In this document: positions 10,231 through 22,370 of the stretch, piece by piece
Layout: each line of letters opens with the position of its first letter
Position numbering within the stretch: the first letter of the stretch is position 1
Origin: Zygnema cylindricum
Lineage: Eukaryota; Streptophyta; Zygnematophyceae; Zygnematales; Zygnemataceae
Reading direction: 5' to 3'
NCBI GenBank assembly: GCA_037447655.1
Contig: JBBHKE010000077.1
Span: 1-64,000, forward strand
Length of the DNA stretch: 64,000 bases
Program-made: the position numbers and the translations under genes
The notes under the pieces: generated by a model
Told to the model about the DNA's origin: nothing
The model's input: only the letters and a program-made list of their open reading frames with translations
The model's database searches: none

Positions 10231-10576
10231 TGTTGAGTTTGAAAGCTTTAATCCTTAGTAGATGAGGTTGTGAGGGGAGATTTTAGGACTTATAATATTT
10301 TTTGTCTAAGTCCTTGTAATACTTACCTTAATTAGTCTGACAGTTGCCTTAGTATAGAAGAGTATTGTACTTCTACAAGGACACACGTCAACATATGGGG
10401 ACTGTACAGGTATTTCATAATGTCACCGATGCTCACATACACGTGTCGAATATCGAACGAGCAGACTCACAAAGTTAGACGAACGAAGTCTGAATCCGAC
10501 ATCTGGTAAAAGTACTGTACAAAATTTAATATGGAAAGTTGATCAAAATTTTTATCGAAAAATGAAAAAAAAATAA

Positions 10577-10577
<1 letters not shown>

Positions 10578-10665
<88 letters not shown>
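10578..10665. repeat. (AT)n microsatellite
   Basis: About 88 bp of nearly pure TA dinucleotides. Confidence 0.97.
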
Positions 10666-10668
<3 letters not shown>

Positions 10669-10855
10669 GAATTTTGAAATTTGGAAGGTATATGGCGGTA
10701 GCGGAAGCGAAGGTGGAACAAGGGGGAACTTGGTTGGAGGCAGTCTGCGGGTTCAGTATGAGGAGATAAATGGAGGAGACATGTAACAGCTGATGTCAAA
10801 TGTGACAGCTAGTGACGTGGCTCCATGGATGCACGAAACTAAATTTTCGGGGGAG

Positions 10856-12040
10856 TGTTGTTTTGGAAAAGCTAGTTTCGTGCGTACGCAAAGTTTCATG
10901 CGTACGAGAGGTTTTATGCGTACTCGACGCAAAATTTAGTTCGTAAGTACCCACAAAATGTAGCATGGAGGTTTGCATGGTTTCATTGATTGGGGAAGTA
11001 AATGTACGGATAAATTAAAGCGACGTAAAGAATAAATTGAGTGGCGCGGAATGTGATGGGAAATGGACGGTGAATCGCGAAGCGATTCGATGTGAAAAAT
11101 TTGAAGTGATTGAAAATGAACGCCGGCCGTACAAAACATATTTGCGACAGCCGCATTTATTGGGCCGGTCGTACGAAACATATTTGCGACAGCCGCATTT
11201 ATTACAAAGGACGCGGTTCCGGTATGGACAAGTTTTGGATGGTACGGTATCACTTCGACAAAGTAATTCATAATAAATTTGAAGTGCGGACAGCGTCTGC
11301 CAATATTTTTGTGGGTGCACACTATTTATGATGATGTTTTACCAAGTGGACCGTACGTATGTGATGTCGGTTTGCTACATGTACTTGTCGTCAAGTCATT
11401 AAACAAGTTGACGCTTAGTATGCGAAATTTGCCGAGGTGTCAGTGTAAATATTATATAAAATAAAGATTTGTCTTTTTGCTAATTAGTTTATTAGTGTAG
11501 ATTCATTCATTCTGGCATACCTCAAATTATTCGGGTATACTCACATTACTTTAAGTAGGTGGTAGATAGCGTACGATGGTATGCCTCCGTACATTCAGTA
11601 GTGAACTCTCTGAGTATAACTTGTAGGACTTAGACTATTTTTATTATCACAGCTGAGTTTATCAAAGACGTGGCAAACTGTTTTTTTGCAACTTTGACCT
11701 GTTAGGGTGATCACTCTCATTGCTATTTTGATGCGAAACAATGTGAATATATTTTATGATCTAGAAACTATATGTGTGTGTAGTTTCAGTCCGTTCTATT
11801 CTTTCTGTATAATTCTGTGAGGGAGTCTACCTGGTTCGTTTGGTAAGCTGTCAGATGTTTTTGAAAAACTCTGCAGCTCATATCATTCGGATGCCTTGGT
11901 GGATTTGGCTGTAACTGTGGGATTTTACAGTATCTAAGATATACTGCATGCTGGTGAAGTTTTAGCTGCTTTTGGTTATTGTGGAGTAGTCTGTGCTGTC
12001 TGAAACATAACTATTTTTGGGGGTAGTCTGTGGTGCTTCG
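10856..12040 (+). mobile_element. Probable LTR of an unassigned element (right limit uncertain)
   Basis: Starts TGTTGTTTTGGAAAAGC directly after a polypurine tract TTTTCGGGGGAG (10844-10855), the same start as the H-type LTR. It has repeated TGCGTACG words near 10880-10925 and a TATATAAAAT near 11450. The right boundary is set by the next LTR at 12041. No coding sequence. Confidence 0.45.
11125..11203. repeat. 42-bp-period tandem repeat, two copies
   Basis: CATATTTGCGACAGCCGCAT occurs twice, in units starting 11125 and 11167. Confidence 0.9.
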
Positions 12041-13350
12041 TGAAATTCTATGGGCTCCATTGCCACACAGAATTCACAGGTCCAAAGGAAACTAATATAG
12101 ATAGTGCCGACTCGAACTTGATATAAACCCAAATGATTGACCCCTTGGCAATCAGAACCCCATTACAGCTTCACCCATGTGAAATAAGACTTTATGTGTG
12201 CTCAGTTCCACCACAAAATGCAAAGTTAGAATATGAGATTTGGACACATTCACCCACTTTGACTTTCCCTTGGAAATGCGGCCACCCAGGCAGGCAAAGA
12301 CTCTGACTGACTACACCCTTGTGTAGCTTGGACTCCCCTGAGTCCGCAGCAAAAAGAATCACTGAAAATGGTGAACTAAATTGATAGTTATGGCTGGCCA
12401 AAGTTTGCCATTTATACAAGGTGCTCTCTGGGAGAGAGGTGGCTACCTACCCGAAATATTCTAAGTCCTAAACCCCTCTCTAAACCCTCTAATACTGAGG
12501 TACGGACCAATCACATTACTGTATAGTACATAAAGGTACAGATGCCGGTGTATCTTTTGTACAATCATCGTACGACATGGCTAAAAAGTCAACACATGTC
12601 CTATCCGGATTTGCTCTTATAATCTTCAGAATTCTTGCCTCCAAATCTTATCTCTCCACGTGGCGCCAGAACACGCCGCGTCAAAAAAGTGGTACCGTAA
12701 AAGAAAGTACAAGTGCCGGAGTACTTTTTGTACGTACATTGTACGATGTTGCCATTGTGCGACATTTGTCATTTCCAGATTTGTTTTTTGCCTTTCCAAA
12801 AATTCCCTAATTGCGTACGATGTTGCCACGTGTCATCCGGAGTGGCGGCGTCTACATACTGCCAAATTGTCTTTTCCGCGATGTTTGCGCTAACCACGGC
12901 CGTCCGATAAACATCGTCATTTAAACAGACCGTCGAAATAAATGTCCGTACTATTTATTTCGTCTGGTACTAAAAGTTCAGCTGTTTCTATGCCGTATAT
13001 ACCGTAATCCAGATAAATGGAAAACCCTACTTGTAATTATATAAATATCTACAAAACCCATTACGTCTTAGCACTAGGTCTAGACTAAACAGATAAGGCT
13101 AACGACTATTGGTTATTTGACAGACGGTAGGTACCAGGATCAATACCTGGTTCCGTCAAATTCCTTTTTGGTAAGTCTACCAAATCTACACCCTTCTCCA
13201 TAGAGAGCCTAGGCAGCCATAGCTCTAGCTCCCTGTCCAGCCTTCAGTGACTACAACAAGTGTGGGGGCTTGGAGAAGGGAGTTAGAGGCAGACTGCCTC
13301 TGCTCTTTTTCCTATACTAAAACAGACCTAGAAAATACTCAAATATCAAC
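12041..13350 (-). mobile_element. Copia LTR, ~1.3 kb, minus orientation
   Basis: Its left end TGAAATTCTATGGGCTCC is the complement of the U5 end seen in element A. Its right end reads as TGATATTTGAGTATTTTC on the minus strand, followed by a short remnant of polypurine tract and pol tail. It has TATA-like GCCATTTATAC complement near 12409, GTAC words near 12510-12560 and 12720-12745, and the tRNA-like block at 13090-13169. Its internal part is lost. Confidence 0.75.
13090..13169 (+). other. tRNA-like module in LTR (antisense to the element)
   Basis: A T-arm-like hairpin at 13134-13150: CCAGG, loop ATCAATA, CCTGG, a perfect 5-bp stem with 7-nt loop. AGATAAGGCT lies upstream in D-arm position and TTTTT at 13165-13169 downstream. 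Confidence 0.5.
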
Positions 13351-13369
13351 CCTCCGCTTATTTTCTAGT

Positions 13370-13935
13370 CTATTTTCCTTTCAACTCCCACAAACAAATA
13401 AACAAACATCCCCTCCCCTTTTTCTTTTTCTTTTTCTTTTTTCCTTTTCCTTTCATAAAACTTAAGAAAATACTCTCGTTTTTAACACAATGCATTAGAT
13501 GAATAGAAATAATAATTGCATCACACATTTTATTTAACATCCCACTTTTCATAAATCCGAGCAAAGATTTTATCCACCTCATCACTTTTCCATCCACACA
13601 CAAATCGATTTCCCTCTTGCGATCCAACCAACCAACCCCATCTCCAATCTGCAACATACACCCAGATGCTAACCCTTTTACAAGCACACCTTCATAAATG
13701 CCATCTCTCCATTTAGTGATGTCAAACCCATTACCCCCAAAAAATGAACTTTCCTCACTCTCTCCCATGGATTTCTTTCTACTCTCACTTTCTAAATTTA
13801 TTCCCAGTAAATATTTCTCCTCCCCTAAACCTTTCATTAAATATTCCTCTTCTCCCCTATCCTTTAAAACCCCTTCGAGTTTCACTTCTCCCCTTTCCTC
13901 GGAATCCGTTGAAGTCTCCCTTTCCGACCAGTTTT
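13370..13935 (-). CDS. Unrecognised 171+ codon reading frame
   Basis: Open on the minus strand from the edge of the H LTR to a lysine/phenylalanine-rich end at 13370. Reads through EVKLEGVLKDRGEEEYLMKG and FDITKWRDGIYEGVLVKG. The first third is acidic, the middle hydrophobic. Its upstream part is cut by the LTR of H. It resembles no family I know. The acidic style recalls the frame at 8880-9735, but I could not align them. Confidence 0.3.
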
Positions 13936-14959
13936 TGTGGATTTGAGGCAGCTGGTGCCCGTGAAGAAGAAGAAGAAGAAGCAGCAGCAGTTGCCATAGT
14001 CACAATCAAAGTACAAAGAGGAAACTCTCACGAATACCCACAAATGACCAACTTCACAATGAAGCTCCAAGCAAATCAGACACACACTACGTCTGCGAAT
14101 TTGCCACAATGAAGAAAATACACGAAAGAAAACACATGCAGAATTTCACACAATTCTGCCAAAAGATCACATTGATCTTATAATTCAAAAACCCAAAAAC
14201 TGCTTCGCAGTTTTTCATACAAAGAAAATCCTAACTTCCAAAATATTCTAAGTCCTACATATACAAGTAAACTTACAGCTGATCTAAACCGTACCACAAT
14301 TACCGTGGTCCACCGGTACACTAAATCTTTACCAAACCAATCCTTCGTCGTCTGCCGTACAAACTATTTACATCAATCTTTATATTATAAGTCCTACATA
14401 TATAAGTGAGCCTACAGCTGATCTAAACCGTACCACAATTACCGTGGTCCACTGATACACTAAATCTTTTCAAAACCAAACCTTCACCGTTTGCCGTACA
14501 AACTATTAACATCAATCTTTAACTCTAGCCGTTGCTAAAGTGTGCAGCAAAAAGTTCTTTCACCGAAATGACGACGCACTTCAATATTTCACTTTCAAAA
14601 ATGACAGCGATCTCCGTCTGCCGTCTACGGTGTACCAAGTGTGTGTACTCCCTTTGGAGTTACATACACACTAAATCTTGCTTACGACAGTATAGCTTTT
14701 ATACGAACTGCGATGGCTGCGGTGCTCTACCAGCGCAGCTGTAATGTTTAGAGCAGCGCAGCTGTTTACTCAAGCTTCTATGACTACGGTGTTTACTCAA
14801 GCTTCTATGACTCAGCTGCAACATTAGATCAACGCAGCATGGCAGCATAGCAACAAAGTATAGAGAGGATTACAGGGTTCCAACTGCGATGTCAGACTTA
14901 GCGCAGCATGGCAGTATAGCAAAGAGATATAGAGAGGACTGAAGGTTTCCAAAACAACA
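13936..14959 (-). mobile_element. 3' LTR of H
   Basis: 1024 bp, minus-strand TGTTGTTTTGGAAACC to CTCAAATCCACA. Compared with the other LTR it lacks a ~130-bp block near the U3 start and has its own 139-bp duplication, so the two LTRs have diverged in structure. Confidence 0.9.
14250..14521. repeat. 139-bp tandem duplication within H 3' LTR
   Basis: Units start AAGTCCTACATATA at 14250 and 14389. Both include ACCGTACCACAATTACCGTG. The 5' LTR of H has only one copy. Confidence 0.9.
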
Positions 14960-14982
14960 CTCCCCTAAACCTTTAGACTCTC

Positions 14983-16785
14983 TCAGTCATTAAGTCCACA
15001 TTCCTCTCTACAAAATTTTAATTTAGGTGCAGGTAAAGCCTTGGTCATCATATCTGCTACCATCATCTCATTCGGCAAATAACTAAGTTTCAAAATTTTG
15101 TTCATCACCTTCTATCTTACAAAATGCAGCTTGATATCAATGTGCTTGCTTTTGAAGTGATGACTTGGGTTAGATGCAATCGCTATAGCTGCTTGGATGT
15201 CACAGCACACTATTTGAGGTCAACATTGCATGAAATGAAGTTCTTCAAAGAGAGACTTTACCCAAAGTAACTCCTTGATAGCTGAACTGGCTGCCATGTA
15301 TTTAGCCTCCATTGTAGACTGAGTTGTGACTTTCTGAAACTTGCTGCTCCAGCAGCATGTTCCACTTCCAATCTTCAAATTGAATCCGGTAGTGGAGCGG
15401 CGCCTTGGCATGTCTCCGTAACTCGCATCGCTCCAAGTCTGAATCTTTACTTCACCTCCATCGAGAGCAAGTCAAAAATTCCGTGTCCTTGCAAGATACC
15501 AAAGAACCCTCTTTGTTGCGTCCCAATCCGATCTCCTCGGATTTTGTAAACTCCGGCTTAAAGCACCGACTGCTGCCGCAATATCCGGACGTGCGCAATT
15601 CATGAAGTAGATTAGCCTGCCGAAAAATATGACGATATGGAATGGCAGCTATAGAATCTGCCTCCCTTGATTCCAAGGTGTCATCAAAATGGAATCCTCC
15701 ATTGGTCTCCGTGCCTTCCACCTTTTGCTTAAATTCCATGGGAGTGGCACTTCGCTTTGCCTCTGCCATGCCAAACTTTTCAAGCATGTTCCCAATCGCT
15801 TCCCGCTACGTTATATAAATCATTCTCCAATGTCTATCCCTTTCTACTTGAATTTCAAGAATGTACTTTGCCTCCCCTAAATCTTTCATCTCAAATTTGG
15901 AATTCAAGGCAGCCTTTATTTTGTTAATCTCATTTAATGAGTTACTTAGTAGCAGCAAATCATTTACATACACCGCAATGTAAATAATCCCATCTTCCCC
16001 TTCCATAACATAGACTGATTGATCTGAACTAATCCTCACAAAGCCGAGACTAGTTAGAAACTCATCTAGTTTCAGATTCCACTGACGTGGAGCCTGCTTC
16101 AGTCCGTACAAGGATTTCAACAGCTTACAGACCAGATTTTCTTTTCCGGTCTATGCATACATTTCAGGCTGTTTCATATAGATCACTTCCTCTAAATCTC
16201 CATGCAAAAAGGTTGTCTTAACATCTATTTTTTGTAATTCCATATTCTCAATGGCTGCTAAAGACAACAAAATTCTAACAGTTGGAAATCTGACAACCGA
16301 TGAGAAAGTCTCTTCATAGTCAATTCCCTCTTTTTGACTATAGCCTTTTGCAACAAGCCTAGGCTTATATCTTTCAATTGAATTACCCGAATTCAGCTTA
16401 ACTTTAAAAACCCACTTACACCCGATGGCTTTCCGATCCGGTGGAAGCTCCACAAGCTCCTAAGTTTGAGCCTCCATAATCGATCTCATTTCATCATTCG
16501 TTGCGGAAATCCATTGATCCTTTTCCGGGGCTGAAAAGGTTTCCTGTATGGTGACCGGCTCCATTGTAGTGGCAAAAAATAGAGCATGCTCCACCTGTTC
16601 ACTTCGCAACTTCGCAGCTTCGCAGCGTCGTAGCAACATCGCAGCTTCGCAGCATCGCAGCTTCGCAACGTTGTAGTAGCTTCGCAACGTCGTAGTAGCT
16701 TCGCAGCTTCGCAGTTTCGCAGTTTTCATCTGGATCCAGCGTGCTGACAGAAAGTAGAGCAGCTTCGCAGTTCCGCAGCCTGTTG
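14983..16785 (-). pseudogene. H pol: reverse transcriptase and RNase H, broken
   Basis: RT begins with the region WELVELPPDRKAIGCKWVFK (about 16450, first W replaced by a stop) and continues through MKSLYGLKQAPRQWN to the catalytic box, which reads YVND instead of YVDD (about 15977). RNase H follows with STTGFNLKIGSGTCCWSSK and a stop at 14983. Several stops and frameshifts. The N-terminal RT linker (16600-16785) is filled with GCTTCGCAG repeats that give a spurious leucine/arginine/cysteine frame. Confidence 0.9.
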
Positions 16786-16930
16786 CTTTGTGTAGAAACT
16801 AATGGTTTTATTAGTATTTTCTAGGTCTGAAAAGAAATATAGAAGTCGAGGCAGTCTATCTCTAACTTCTCTCTCCAACTCTCAAACTTGTCGCAGTCAC
16901 TGAGAAATTGGAGAGGAGGAGGTGACCGAG
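16786..16930 (+). mobile_element. Family-II LTR 5' fragment inside H
   Basis: TGTGTAGAAACTAATGG followed by TATTTTCTAGGTCTGAAAAG and a CT-rich tract, as at the start of the LTRs at 50461 and 52385. Only about 145 bp. The 3' boundary is approximate. Confidence 0.7.
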
Positions 16931-18433
16931 TAGGTCCTACCGGCTGAATCACTAAAATGTCCGGAGATGATCCTCCGCCGACAGATGAGGAAGAACTTGT
17001 TGCAGATAGAAGAGGAACATTTTCAAAAGTTATATATTCTTGAATTTTGGCATTTTCTCAAAATCTGTCATGCCAAAAACATCAACCGAGTAACTCTCTT
17101 CCTTAACTTGAATATTCCTAGCAACTTGAAGAGTGTTTATATCCGTATTGTATACTCTATAGCCTACAAAGTCATCATCATATCCCATAAAAATTACGGG
17201 AACAGATTTGGGATGAAGCTTAAAAATAGGAAGATTATCTAAAATAAAGCATTTGCTACCAAAAAACCGGGAATGACTCACATTGGGTTTTCTTCCGGTC
17301 CATACTTCATATGGTGTTTTACCTTTTTCTACTCTGGTTTCTATTCTTTTCCTAATATAAGATGCACACGAGAAAGCTTCACCCCAAAATATAAAATCTA
17401 TCCCTTTATCTAACATCATAGATTTTGCACTTTCCGTTAAAGTTCTGTTAAGTCTTTCCGATACTCCGTTTTCCTCCGGAGTATAGGGAACTTTAAATTG
17501 ACGAGAGATGTCGTTTTCTTTTAAATAATCTGAAAATGCATTATAAATATATTCTTCTCCGTTGTCGGACCGAAGGGAGAGAATCGGCTTCTCGTGAAGT
17601 TTTTTCGCCCAAATCCGAAAGTGCTTGAAGTGAGTAAACACTTCACTTTTGTCCTTCATAAAGTAAACTTTGATGTATCGAGAGAAATCATCTGTAAAAG
17701 TGACTAAAAACCGGCTACCACTAAGTGAAGGGACTTTTCACGGTCCCCACACATCCGAATGAATTACTTGCAATAAGTTTGTGGCCCGGTTATCCGCGGT
17801 CTGAGGTAGGGGCAGCTTGTGAAGCTTTCCCAAAACACAGCCATCACTTACATGAGACTCTATTTGTCCTAATTTGACACCATCTATCATATTTTGCTTT
17901 ACCATTTTATCAAGCCTTTCATAATGAACATGACCGAGCCTCTTATGCCACAAAACATTTTCCGGAAGGACACTGGAGTATGCAAATTCAATTTCATTAG
18001 CCAAGTCCATCCGGTACAACAAGTTTGGGCCTCTAGTTCCTACCAAAGCTACTCTCCCATCTTTGCTTACTACCATTTTCCCATTCTTTTGCAAAATTTC
18101 AAAACCTTTCATTTCAGCTACTGAAATGGAAAACAATTTTTTCTTAAATTTTGGAAAATAGAGAACATTATGTAAGGTTCTCTTTACAATAAAACCATTG
18201 ATGTCACATGCTAACTCCACGCTTCCCTTTGCAGTAGCCTCCACACTGCTGTCATCCGCATAATAAATTCGACGAGTGGGAATTGGATTGAGGGTTTTGA
18301 AGTAAGGCCGGTTGCTGCACATGTGGGAAGAGCACCCGGAATCCATAATCCACCCGTTCTCTTGAGATCCTTCCATGAGATCTTTCGCAAGAGAAAATAA
18401 TTCATCGTCATCCGATTGCGGAAATCTGACCAT
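16931..18433 (-). pseudogene. H pol: protease, GAG-pre-integrase and integrase
   Basis: Protease active site WIMDSGCSSHMC (near 18345). GAG-pre-integrase zinc site WHKRLGHVH with a damaged second half, SDGC in place of CxxC. Integrase core D-D-35-E seen as HSDVWGP, LRSDNGEE and NGVSERLNR. One TGA after VWGP splits the integrase. C-terminal GKTPYEVWTGRKP and MGYDDDFVGYRVY are typical copia. Confidence 0.9.
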
Positions 18434-19368
18434 ATCGTCCTTTTATTTCGCGGGATTATCTTGCTCCATCTCGTCAATTGCAAAGAAAGCCGCATTTTTA
18501 ACCGGCAGTTTTGATGCCGAAATTTTGGTGATGAAGTCTCAGATCGCACCTTCCATCCCACATGATAAATTCTTGTTTCATATGCTTTAATAAATGCCGA
18601 AAACAGCCGGAAAATATGACCTTGATCAAAACAATAGACACATCTATCATATTGCTTATAATTCGGACTAGGAGAAAAATTCCTATTTCTTGAAAATCCA
18701 GTCGGCCTAAATGTCTGAGCATTGTAAACTACTGCTGAATGTCCTCCATTCAATGTTATGTTTTTTCCCTCTTCCTCTAGAATGTAATCTTCAACTACAG
18801 CTATATTCCATTTACTCTTCTCTAACCTCTTTAATTGTTCCGAGGCTCCTTTATATTCATTAGGAAGCCCTCTCATAAAAATCATTGCTTGATGATAGGG
18901 AGGAAAATTCCCCTCGGAGCATGCATTTTCCGACAACAAAAGTTTGTAACCACTACAATATGATTTCATATCAACCCCGGTATATTTATAATCCCAAATT
19001 TTTCCAGTAATTATAACCTCATTCTGCTCAGTAGCTATGACATGAGATTCTCTCAAAATTTTCCATAATTCAGATGCCGTAGTGATACGGATATACGTCA
19101 TGTTTAAGTCTTCCGACAAAATAAACTTGAGAACATGTAAAGCATCCTCATTTTTCTTTTCAAAATCTGGGTCCGTATCCAAAAGAACACCAAAGACAAT
19201 ATCATACAACTTTACTTGCTTAAGGTAAGATTTAGTCAAATCAGCCCAATGCATATATTTTTCCCCAATAAACAACGGGATCCGTGAGGGTGGGCCCATA
19301 ACCTCTGGATTTGAGGCAGTTGGTGCCTCTGAAGAAGAAGAAGAAGCAGCAGCAGCAGCAGATGCCAT
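18434..19368 (-). pseudogene. H gag with LTR-encoded N-terminus
   Basis: Start ATG at 19368 lies inside the 5' LTR. The N-terminus is alanine/serine rich (GCAGCA repeats), then NPEVMGPPSRIPLF, in which MGP is encoded by the primer-binding site. A UBN2-type Gag region follows (GKIWDYKYTG, MRGLPNEYKG). The CCHC knuckle CVYCFDQGHIFRLF has lost its last cysteine, and the frame shifts soon after. Confidence 0.85.
19291..19303 (-). other. H primer-binding site
   Basis: GGTTATGGGCCCA on the minus strand directly after the LTR. It matches the anticodon-arm region of initiator tRNA-Met, the internal half-tRNA priming mode known from Drosophila copia, not the 3' CCA end. Confidence 0.85.
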
Positions 19369-19512
19369 AATCACAATCAAAGTACAAATAGGAAACTCTC
19401 ACGAATACCCACACATGACCAACTTCACAATGAAGCTCCAAGCAAATCAGACACACACTAGGTCTGCGAATTTGCAATAATGAAGAAAATACACCAAAGA
19501 AAACACATGCAG

Positions 19513-20299
19513 TGTTGAATTTTGTAGGCCTCACTCATCATGAAACAATCTAGCTTCACAAAGCAAAAAATCTCTCACAGGTCACTCAAGAATCTTCCGA
19601 AGCCACAAAGAATTCACTCACAAAGTAAAAGCACACTTGCTCAAATTTTCCTCACAAGAAGAATCACTTTATTATCTCCAAGTTCTCTTTACAAGGCTTC
19701 ACTTATCTTTGTATCTCAACTCACACAGAGTTACAATGCTTTCTCACTATAGGGACTCTTACTATCTCTTCAGCTATGGTCACAACCAATTCTCCAATTG
19801 TATATATTTGTCTACTTCTCCTACTTCATATATACTCTTTTCTACTCTACCCTTCTAGACATTCTAGACATTTCTAGCTCTAACTTATTGACAAGTGTCC
19901 TTCTCGTGGCTCTCCACGTCACAAGAACCTACTAGACATGTCCCCGAAACTCGTGGCTCTCCACGTCACAAGAACCTACTAGACATGTCCCCGAAACTCC
20001 AAGGAAACACTTAGGAACCACCTCGGAAAAGTCCATACCGTTTCCTGTGGAACCTTCTAGAAGCTTCTGCTTTGCACGCCTGTAACTTTTGATCTACGGA
20101 TCCAAATCTTGCTCTCTATAGCTCGTTCGAAAGCTCTTTCTCTGTAGATAAAGATAGTCTGGTCGCGTGCTCAATTCTAATATTTAACAAGAAAGTAATT
20201 CCACTTTGCACTTCTGCACTGTGCTTCTCCATTGCGCCACTGCGCTCTCTCCCTTTAATGCACTATCTTCTGAACTAACTTAGGATTACTTTCTCAACA
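19513..20299 (-). mobile_element. Solo LTR (family VI) inside the H 5' LTR
   Basis: 787 bp, TGTTGA to CAACA, flanked by the 5-bp duplication TGCAG (19508-19512 and 20300-20304). The uninterrupted sequence ACATGCAGAATTTCACAC is present in the other H LTR. TG...CA termini allow either orientation, though TGTTGAG starts on the minus strand look family-like. No internal region, so it arose by LTR-LTR recombination. Confidence 0.92.
19903..19996. repeat. 47-bp tandem repeat in the solo LTR
   Basis: Two copies of a unit beginning CTCGTGGCTCTCCACGTCAC, at 19903 and 19950. Confidence 0.95.
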
Positions 20300-21092
20300 T
20301 GCAGAATTTCACACAATTCTACCAAAAGATCACAATGATCTTATAATTCAAAAACCCAAAAACTGCTTCGCAGTTTTTTATACAAAGAAAATCCCTTACT
20401 TCCAAAATATTATAAGTCCTACATATACAAGTGAGCTTACAGGTGATCTAAACCGTACCACAATTACCGTGGTCCACCGGTACACTAAATCTTTTCAAAA
20501 CCAAACCTTCGCCGTTTGCCGTACAAACTATTAACATCAATCTTTAACTCTAGCCGCTGCTAAAGTGTGCAACAAAAAGTTCTTTCACCGAAATAAAGGC
20601 GCACTTCAATATTTCACTTTCAAAAATGACGGCGAACTCCATCCGCCATCTACGCATTCGTTCCCACTGAAGATGAACCTCCACGTGTAAATCGAGTCAC
20701 CAAATGACTGCGTACTTCGTCGTCCAGATCAACCAACCTTACTACTCCCACATACCGACACGTGTGCCTGAGGTGTACCAAGTGTGTGTTCTCCCTTTGG
20801 AGTTACATACACACTAAATCTTGCCTAAGACAGTTTAGCTTTTATACGAACAGCTATGGCTGCGGTGCTCAACCAGCGCAACTTTAATGTTTAAAGCAGC
20901 GTAGCTGTTTACTGAAGCTGCTATGACAGCGGTGTTTTACGAGCGTAGCTGCGACATTAGAGCAGCGCAACATGGCAACATAGAAACAAAGTATAGAGAG
21001 GATTACACGTTTCCAGCTGCGATGTCAGACTTAGCGCAGCATGGCAGTATAGCAACGAGATATAGAGAGGATTGAAGGTTTCCAAAACAACA

Positions 21093-22348
21093 TAAATCCA
21101 CCAGATGGACATTAAGACAACTTTCCTTAATGGTGAGTTAGAGGAAGAAATTTTCATGAGGAAACCCGAGGGGTTCGTGGAAGAAGGAGAAGAGAGCAAA
21201 GTCTTCAGCTCATAAAATCCTTATTTAGACTAAAGCAGAATCCCGACAGTGGAATAAGAAACTAGATGAGATTCTCACCAAACTGGAATATATCCGTAAA
21301 AGCTCTGACCATTCTATCTATATGTTTGAAGATTAGAATGGTGTCATTTTTATTGCAATTTATGTGGATGATTTGCTTGTGTTGAGTAAGTATTAAAAGA
21401 AGATCAATAGGCTAAAGAAATATCTTAGGGGCAGATTTGATATGAAGGATTTAAGGGAGGCAAAATATATTTTGGGGATCCAAATGGAGAGAGATAGGGG
21501 GAAGAAGATTATCAGACTTACTTAGAAAGAAGCAATAGGTAATATGCTTGAGAAATTCCATATGGAAAATGCTAACAGTTGTACCACTCCCATGGACTTG
21601 AAAAAAGTAAGTGATGGGAGTGTAGAAGGAGTGATGATCTTAGATGATCAGATGAGTCCACAGGAGAGAGAGTTATGAAGTCTATTCCTTATAGACAAGT
21701 CATAGGAAGTTTAATCTATTTTATGAACTGTACCATGCCGGACATAGCGCAGCAGTTGGAGTACTCAGTAGGAGCCTTAATGATCCTAAGAAGAGAGACT
21801 AGGAGGAAGCCAAGAGAGTCATGAGATATCTGGATGGAACCAGAGAATTATGGTTGCATTTTGGAAGGGAGCACAGTGATATCACCACTTGAAGTGATGC
21901 CAGTTATGAGGATGCACCTATGAGAAGATGCACTTCTGGATATGTTTTGTATGTCGAGGAAGGTGCTTGCTGTTAGAGCAGTAAGCAACAAAAGGTGGTT
22001 GCTCAGTCTACTATGGAAGCTGAGTATATGGCGTCTTGTTCTACTGTAAAAGAATTAATGTGGGTGAAGTCATTCTTGCAAAAACTAGGATATATGAAAG
22101 AGGGAGTGCATGAAATATTTTGCGATAATCAAGCAGTTATCGCAATTGCAGCCAATCCAAAACACCATTTCAAAGCAAAACATATGGACAAAAGATGAAG
22201 TTTCGTAAGGGAAAAAGTTGAATATATAGTTTTAAATCTTGTGTATAGACTTGATGAAGAAATGGTGGCTGAAATGATGACCAAACCTGTGCACTCTCCT
22301 AAATTAATATATTGTCGGGAAAAGTGCGGGTTGAAAGAAAAATTATAA
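21093..22348 (+). pseudogene. G RT-RNase H remnant
   Basis: Encodes HQMDIKTTFLNGELEEEIFM-like RT start, YVDDLLVLSK at about 21360, MDLKKVSDG, and RNase H with VAQSTMEAEYMASC and EIFCDNQAVIAIAANP. Many stops and frameshifts. The reading frame ends at 22348, followed by AATAAGGGGAG and the LTR. Confidence 0.9.
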
Positions 22349-22370
22349 TTAGACTGGAAAATAAGGGGAG

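Larger units (their letters stand above)
13936..21092 (-). mobile_element. Element H: Ty1/copia retrotransposon (family V)
   Basis: Complete two-LTR structure on the minus strand: 5' LTR 19304-21092 (enlarged by a solo LTR), PBS 19291-19303, gag, PR, IN, RT, RNase H, polypurine tract at 14960-14970, 3' LTR 13936-14959. Flanks GTTTT and TAAAT do not match, so no target duplication is visible. It separates the G fragment from its missing 5' part. Confidence 0.9.
19304..21092 (-). mobile_element. 5' LTR of H, with nested solo LTR
   Basis: About 997 bp of H LTR after removing the insertion at 19513-20299 plus one 5-bp duplication. Minus-strand end is CTCAAATCCAGA (CACA in the 3' LTR). Contains a unique block about 20655-20770 absent from the 3' LTR. 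Confidence 0.85.

Noticed and set aside
16460-16729. Frame with repeated LRSCEA segments, looks like a repeat protein
   Set aside because: It is a GCTTCGCAG repeat that has invaded the RT linker of H. No protein-level conservation is visible.
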